NCBI RefSeq assembly: GCF_003990975.1
Contig: NZ_RZJR01000006.1
Span: forward strand, 186,001 to 250,000
Source: Cohnella sp. AR92
GTDB lineage: Bacteria > Bacillota > Bacilli > Paenibacillales > Paenibacillaceae
Direction: 5' to 3'
DNA: 64,000 nt
Each line of letters begins with the position of its first letter. Within the stretch, counting starts at the first letter, position 1. The position numbers were made by a program, and so were the translations under genes. The notes under the pieces were generated by a model. The model was not told the origin of the DNA. It did not search any database and worked only from the letters and a program-made list of their open reading frames with translations. Of this stretch, positions 59,751-64,000 are shown piece by piece.

Positions 59751-60335
59751 TCAGGACTCCTTCGTAATAGCTTGCATCGCGAGCTGAGCGATTCGATCGA
59801 CGTTCAGCTCGGAATTACCTGCATAGTAGTGCAACCCGCAGCAGCCGACCAGCACGGCAAGCATATGGTCGACGCTGTCGTCTTCGCGTTGGGCGATCGA
59901 TTGGAGCGGAACGTACAGCCGTTCATGGAATCGTCTTCTGGCAAGGTGGCGATCCTTCTCGGACAATCCTGCATACTGTTCCGCCGCCATTTTATAAACA
60001 AGATAGGCACGGGCATCCGACTGCCACAGGCGGAGCAATGCCTTGCAATACGTGAGCAGTTGCCTGCCATCGACAATGTCGCCGCTAATGCTCGCCCATT
60101 CCGTCAGGGCTTGCTCGCATCGTTCAAAGCCGCTGTCCAGCACATCTTCTATAAGTAAATGCCGGTTGGGGTAATAATGATATACCGTGCCGTACCCAAG
60201 CTCGGCCTCACGCGCGACGTCGCGAATATCAAAGCTGCCGCCCGTGCGGAAATAGGCGCGCGCGGCGACGTCAAGAATCTGTTCTCTGCGCTGCATGCGG
60301 ATGAGCTCATTTTGTTCTTTGGTACGGGGGCACAT
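59751..60335 (-). CDS. TetR family transcriptional regulator
   Basis: 194 residues. HTH region MQRREQILDVAARAYFRTGGSFDIRDVAREAELGYGTVYHYYPNRHLLIEDVL near 14-66. AAAAGGAGG precedes the ATG. The C-terminal domain has a Cys-Cys pair (GCCGLHYY). It runs into map with a 7-base gap, so it likely controls map. Confidence 0.92.
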   Translation of the reverse strand: MCPRTKEQNELIRMQRREQILDVAARAYFRTGGSFDIRDVAREAELGYGTVYHYYPNRHLLIEDVLDSGFERCEQALTEWASISGDIVDGRQLLTYCKALLRLWQSDARAYLVYKMAAEQYAGLSEKDRHLARRRFHERLYVPLQSIAQREDDSVDHMLAVLVGCCGLHYYAGNSELNVDRIAQLAMQAITKES

Positions 60336-60831
60336 GGCGTGGACCTCCTTTTATAGACCTGCAAAAATGTCAATATAAAAGATGATAACTCACGAGTAGG
60401 AGAAGTGCAAATGATCTGTTAGCGTTCGGACGGCGGTACATGAAGCTGGGGCCCGAACAATAGTTCAACATAACCCCGAATAATTCTCATGCATGCTTGG
60501 CATTATATTAGGGACGGTGTAAGAGAGGTGTGGTTCCATTGGACCTTCCAGTGCAAGAACTGCAAGAGGAACTGATCTAATCACTTAGACTTGGAAGCGA
60601 GGGGTTGTGTCGCAGAGTATCTCTGAACACAGGATAGACCCAAGTGAATCCGTTGAAGTGTGACGTTAGAGACTCATCAATCAAACACCGTCGAGAGAAG
60701 AAGCCTGTCATGGGCTTCTTCTTTTCCATTACGAAGCTAAATTTCCAAGTTGGGAACCGTGCCGTACATGCTATGGCAATAAATTTTATATCATAATATG
60801 CTCTTCTTAGAATCGGAACGTTAATTTCTAG
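60336..60831 (+). other. Gene-free stretch of about 500 bases
   Basis: No intact gene is seen. A short frame from about 60528 reads VWFHWTFQCKNCKRN before a stop, which could be a decayed fragment, but it is too short to name. A terminator-like hairpin, GAAGAAGCC/GGCTTCTTC, lies at 60697-60721. The stretch ends at an in-frame stop where the truncated serine hydrolase begins. Confidence 0.5.
60697..60726 (+). terminator. Terminator-like hairpin
   Basis: GAAGAAGCC TGTCATG GGCTTCTTC followed by TTTTCC, in the gene-free stretch. It may terminate a lost or short transcript. Confidence 0.65.
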
Positions 60832-61701
60832 GTATATGAAGGTTATTTTAACGGTTACGCCGCTGACGATACCATTCATATTGCATCGGTGACGAAGAGC
60901 GTCGTTTCTGCTTTGATTGGTATTGCCGTAGACAAAGGCTATATTGGAAGCATCGACCAGAAGGTATTGGACTTCTTTCCCCAGTATGCGGTCAAACGCG
61001 GTGAAAAAACGATATGGAATGTCGCAATAAAAAATCTTCTGACCATGACAGCACCCTATAAATACAAGTCGGAACCCTATACAAAAGTTTATTCAAGCGA
61101 TGATTGGACAAAAGCCGCGCTGGACCTATTGGGCGGCAAGAGCGGTCTTGGGGAGTTTAAATATTCCACAATCGGCGTCCAGATCTTATCGGGAGTTCTA
61201 ACTAACGCAACAGGCCGAACCGTGCTTCAATTTGCTGCGGAAAATCTGTTTGAACCACTAGGAATCAAAGCACCCGATAATGCGAGCATAAATAGCAAAG
61301 AGGAATATTTTGCTTTTCTTAAGGATCGATATGTTCGTGGTTGGGCGGTGGATTCCAAAGGCACGAACACCGCCGGTTGGGGGCTAACCCTGACGCCTAG
61401 GGATATGGCCACCGGCAAGCAGATTCTATCCTCGAAGTGGATCGAGGACAGTACCCTAGAAAGCAGTCGATGGGGAGAGTCATCCTATGGTTATTTATGG
61501 TGGATCCTTGACAACAAGGATCAGGGTTGCTATGCCGCATTGGGGGACGGGGGAAACGCGATTTACGTAAATGCCAAGAAGAAGCTGGTGATTTCCATCG
61601 CTTCTCGTTTTATGCCGCGTGCAAAGAACAGGATTGAATTGATTCAGGAGCAAATGATACCGTTTATCGAGGCATTGCCAAATGATATCGGGGCAAACTG
61701 A
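60832..61701 (+). pseudogene. N-terminally truncated beta-lactamase-family serine hydrolase
   Basis: The open frame begins right after a TAG at 60829-60831 and reads VYEGYFNGYAADDTIHIAS before SVTKSVVSALIG, the Ser-x2-Lys motif. The 50-80 residues that normally precede this motif are missing, and the first GTG (60889) falls inside it. Downstream the domain is intact to residue 270, with YSTIGVQIL (Tyr motif) and GDGGNAIYVNAKK. A remnant is more likely than a functional enzyme, unless an unseen start is used. GC is lower than its neighbours. Confidence 0.75.
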
Positions 61702-61735
61702 CAATAAGGCGACATCAAAAAAAGGAGAGTTCCCG

Positions 61736-62227
61736 ATGCCATTCAAAAGACATATCACTATTGTGCTTCTTCTATCACTAACATTTCTGACCGCATTCAG
61801 CAATCAAGTCCCAATTATGGTAAAGGATGTTGAAGTCAATGTTATGAAGACAGCCGGCATTCTGCGGTATGACATTGTATTAAAGAAAACCAAGGAATTA
61901 AAATTTGATAACAGCGATGATAGGGATTCGCCCGGTCATCATCTGTTTCATCATGGGAATGGCTTAAACTTTGCAATAAGGCCCAACCATTCTCTGGCAT
62001 CCCTAATGGAGTTGGAGCAAAGAACGAAGTATATAAAAATGCAGCTTCGTGGTGGCGGAAATTCAGGAAGTATCGAAACGGAAGGGCAGGCTACGGTTCA
62101 TCTTGAATATGCCGTAAAGAAGGGGGTAGATGTTGAAAAGGTACGGAAGTCTGCGCTTGATTCTACATTGCTTGTGCTTAGGGGAAACAAGGTTATAGCC
62201 GAGCTCCCGTTAAACAAAAATACTTAG
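61736..62227 (+). CDS. Secreted hypothetical protein
   Basis: 163 residues from ATG 61736 behind AAAGGAGAG; the longer reading overlaps the truncated gene. Signal peptide PFKRHITIVLLLSLTFLTAFS, then beta-rich sequence with VEVNVMKTAGILRYDIVLKKTKEL and a charged His cluster PGHHLFHHGNG near 75-85. No family recognised. It follows the serine hydrolase remnant by 34 bases and could be its former partner. Confidence 0.65.
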   Translation: MPFKRHITIVLLLSLTFLTAFSNQVPIMVKDVEVNVMKTAGILRYDIVLKKTKELKFDNSDDRDSPGHHLFHHGNGLNFAIRPNHSLASLMELEQRTKYIKMQLRGGGNSGSIETEGQATVHLEYAVKKGVDVEKVRKSALDSTLLVLRGNKVIAELPLNKNT

Positions 62228-62258
62228 GCGAAACAATTGGTCAGCAATATAGGGAGCA

Positions 62259-62292
62259 ATATGCCGCGGCGACATTTATTCGCCGCATATTA
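62259..62292 (+). other. Hairpin in the gap before the last gene
   Basis: GCGGCGA (62266-62272) pairs with TCGCCGC (62280-62286), flanked by ATAT on both sides. No T tract, so its terminator role is doubtful. The rest of the 62228-62512 gap shows nothing recognised. Confidence 0.4.
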
Positions 62293-62512
62293 TCGTAACC
62301 GTAACTTCGACCGGCTGAGCAAATTTTGTCCGTATCGTAATACTTCCGCCCTGTTGGATACCTGGGAATTATGGGATGATGTATCCATCAGGGCTCGGGG
62401 TTAACGGCCGCGGGCTCTGATCTTCAGGCTATTGCGATCCTTCCTTCTACATCAAATTGGCGAATTAGGGTCGCAGCTTTCCTGAAGATTCTTTTTTTTT
62501 ACGGGAGAATTC

Positions 62513-64000
62513 ATGATGATCAATACGATTTACTTGCGCCGAGAAAACAAGGTAATCGTGGATCGAGGGCCTAGCGGCGATTCGGTCTCGAAGGCATGGC
62601 TGGCTACCGCCATGAAGAATATCGAGGATTTAGGGTATCAATTCTCGCTCCGTTTGATGCGCGAGATAAGCCATCTATCCGCGGAAGCCTTCGGTGCGTT
62701 CTATAACGGACTGATTGCCGATCTGAAGACGATGATCGGGGCTCATGTCGAGTACCGGCCGATGTACCCGGATTTCCCCGCGCAGGTGATGCAGGAATCC
62801 GATGCGGACCTTTATCTGAACGCCCTCTATCATTACTTCACCTTGGATCTCCCTGATTACGAAGCCGGAAGCAGACCGCCTCTAACGGATGAGAGCCTCC
62901 CTCTGAAGGTTATCGAGCTTGGAACGAGAGCGGAATTCCACGTCTTGATCCGTCAGCTTATTGAAGCTAAAGGGTCGATCTCCGAGACCGACAAAGTGGA
63001 TATCGATACGGCGATCGGATGCGCGGGAGCCGAGGAGATAGCGGAGATTCTTCCTTCCGAGATTCCGTTCAAGGAAAATGCGGCGTTCGTGGCGGGATCG
63101 CTATGGAAGCATCGCAAAGCGGATTCGAGTGTGATTGGACGGTACGTCAAGACGGCTACCGATGTCCTTCGCCTGGCTGTCGCCTGGTCCGGAGGGGATA
63201 CGAGCCTCGCCGAGACGACTCGGTTCGTCAAGTTCGCGCGTCCGGAGAGGAAGCTGTTGCTGTCCCTGCTGGAACAAAGCTATCTGATGAAGGAGGATAT
63301 GCTTCGGTATAAGCATCGCTGGATTCGCTTAGGCGAAATTCTGCATCCGTCCGAATATAAGCATCGTTTCTTGCGGTGCCGGGAAGCCTTCGATATCCTG
63401 CGCAACAATAAGCCTTTCTTTACTTATAACAGCAGCGTCGAGCTCGCATTCCAATCGAATCAAGTCTGGACGCTTATCGATCTGCTGACGCAGCGCCCGG
63501 GCGAATTCGCCAGAAGGCTGGATCAATTGACGCGTTCGACGGAACTTGCCGAGTACGTGGTGTTGGCCTTCGGGGAAGTCGTAAACCAGGTGTCGACGCC
63601 TGTGCTGCTGCAGGTAAAGTCGCATTTCACGCATCGTCAGGAGCCTCAGAAGCTTCGCACCTTTTTCCCAAAGGGCAATGTGGCCAAAGCATACGCGATT
63701 CCCCATTCGCTCTCCGAGATCCCGGAGGAGGTATGCCAGGCGATCGTGGACGTATGCGAACAGGAGCTGGTCCGCCGCTTCTCCTTGCTGTCTCCGCTTG
63801 GCAAGACGTTTATCGATCCGCGATTGAAGCCGTATCTCGTTCCGTTCTCCCAACGTTCGGCGAGCAAGGCTCTGCGTACGATCGTCCGAGGAAGCCGGGT
63901 TCCGATACCGGAGGGGGATACGATCCGCTTCTTCAACTGGTGGAGGGAAGGGATCGTCGATGGCCGGCCTACGGGGCGCGTCGACATAGATCTATCTGCC
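62513..64000 (+). CDS. Large cytosolic protein, C-terminus beyond the window
   Basis: At least 496 residues from ATG 62513 (GGGAG just upstream; ATG 62516 equally possible), open to the end of the window. It begins MMINTIYLRRENK and is helical with alternating charged stretches, no signal or membrane segment. The last visible part, RFFNWWREGIVDGRPTGRVDIDLSA, resembles segments seen in large uncharacterised proteins of Ter-type stress loci, but this is recall rather than a search. Several antisense readings over this gene are shadows. Neighbours beyond 64000 are needed to place it. Confidence 0.75.
   Translation, partial: MMINTIYLRRENKVIVDRGPSGDSVSKAWLATAMKNIEDLGYQFSLRLMREISHLSAEAFGAFYNGLIADLKTMIGAHVEYRPMYPDFPAQVMQESDADLYLNALYHYFTLDLPDYEAGSRPPLTDESLPLKVIELGTRAEFHVLIRQLIEAKGSISETDKVDIDTAIGCAGAEEIAEILPSEIPFKENAAFVAGSLWKHRKADSSVIGRYVKTATDVLRLAVAWSGGDTSLAETTRFVKFARPERKLLLSLLEQSYLMKEDMLRYKHRWIRLGEILHPSEYKHRFLRCREAFDILRNNKPFFTYNSSVELAFQSNQVWTLIDLLTQRPGEFARRLDQLTRSTELAEYVVLAFGEVVNQVSTPVLLQVKSHFTHRQEPQKLRTFFPKGNVAKAYAIPHSLSEIPEEVCQAIVDVCEQELVRRFSLLSPLGKTFIDPRLKPYLVPFSQRSASKALRTIVRGSRVPIPEGDTIRFFNWWREGIVDGRPTGRVDIDLSA

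Noticed and set aside
60520-60585. Short frame with C-x-x-C (FQCKNCKRN) as a transposase remnant
   Set aside because: Too short and no inverted repeats or other transposase motifs nearby.
63329-63853. Minus-strand frame of 174 codons near the end
   Set aside because: Opposite an open plus-strand frame with a good start that runs to the window edge.

Overview
The window looks like a chromosome segment of a spore-forming Firmicute of the Paenibacillaceae (Paenibacillus/Cohnella-like). This is inferred from three things: moderately high GC, strong AGGAGG-type ribosome binding sites with frequent GTG/TTG starts, and gene content typical of that family (LplB/YtcP-type sugar permeases with a lipoprotein binding protein, AraC regulators, a DesKR-controlled desaturase, an Lnr-like drug ABC system, YtrA-type GntR). 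No rRNA, tRNA, CRISPR array, complete insertion sequence or prophage was seen.

Layout. 1-7.5 kb: an envelope-stress-like module (small protein, exported Ser/Gly-rich protein, glutathionylspermidine-synthase-like ATP-grasp protein, lipoprotein, DUF350 membrane protein, a protein with a duplicated domain, and a PspA-like protein). It is split by an oppositely oriented Zn/Cd/Pb-type P-ATPase that has its own ArsR-like operator. 7.6-10.3 kb: a multidrug-type ABC exporter, an acetyltransferase and two very small proteins. 10.3-21.8 kb: carbohydrate utilisation, with two AraC regulators each divergent from glycoside-active enzyme genes. The main operon is GH130-like enzyme, two permeases, a binding lipoprotein and a large GH106-like hydrolase. 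21.9-27 kb: lipoprotein, RarD, L,D-transpeptidase, a lipoprotein behind CsoR-like operators (probable copper link) and a glycosyltransferase. 27.2-31.8 kb: SDR-TetR-SDR operon, erythromycin-esterase-like protein and an NmrA-like reductase. 32-37 kb: Lnr-type ABC exporter (ATPase plus two permeases) with its histidine kinase and response regulator. 37-40.8 kb: GntR/DUF5808 pair and a serine hydrolase. 40.8-43.7 kb: des-desK-desR membrane-fluidity system. 43.8-45.6 kb: tubby-like protein and YcaQ-type DNA glycosylase.

45.7-48.8 kb is an AT-richer accessory block (MerR regulator, unknown protein, P-loop kinase-like protein, GNAT, SnoaL-like). 49-55.9 kb: a serine hydrolase behind a possible leader-peptide attenuator, a PQQ-type beta-propeller, a PaaX regulator divergent from an unusual copper-amine-oxidase-N/PEBP fusion, an AEC transporter and an NmrA-like reductase. 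56-60.3 kb: GDSL esterase plus ABC-2 transporter, then a TetR-map operon. 60.4-62.5 kb: low-density DNA with an N-terminally broken serine hydrolase and a secreted protein. 62.5 kb to the end: a large cytosolic protein of unknown function that runs off the window.

The best candidates for something undescribed are the split PspA/ATP-grasp/DUF350 module with its internally duplicated partner protein; the leader ORF with mutually exclusive hairpins upstream of the 49-kb serine hydrolase; the nearly identical ATGACA-N2-TGTCAT boxes upstream of both the desaturase and the Lnr-like transporter; and the copper-amine-oxidase-N/PEBP fusion. All family names come from reading motifs by eye; no database search was run.
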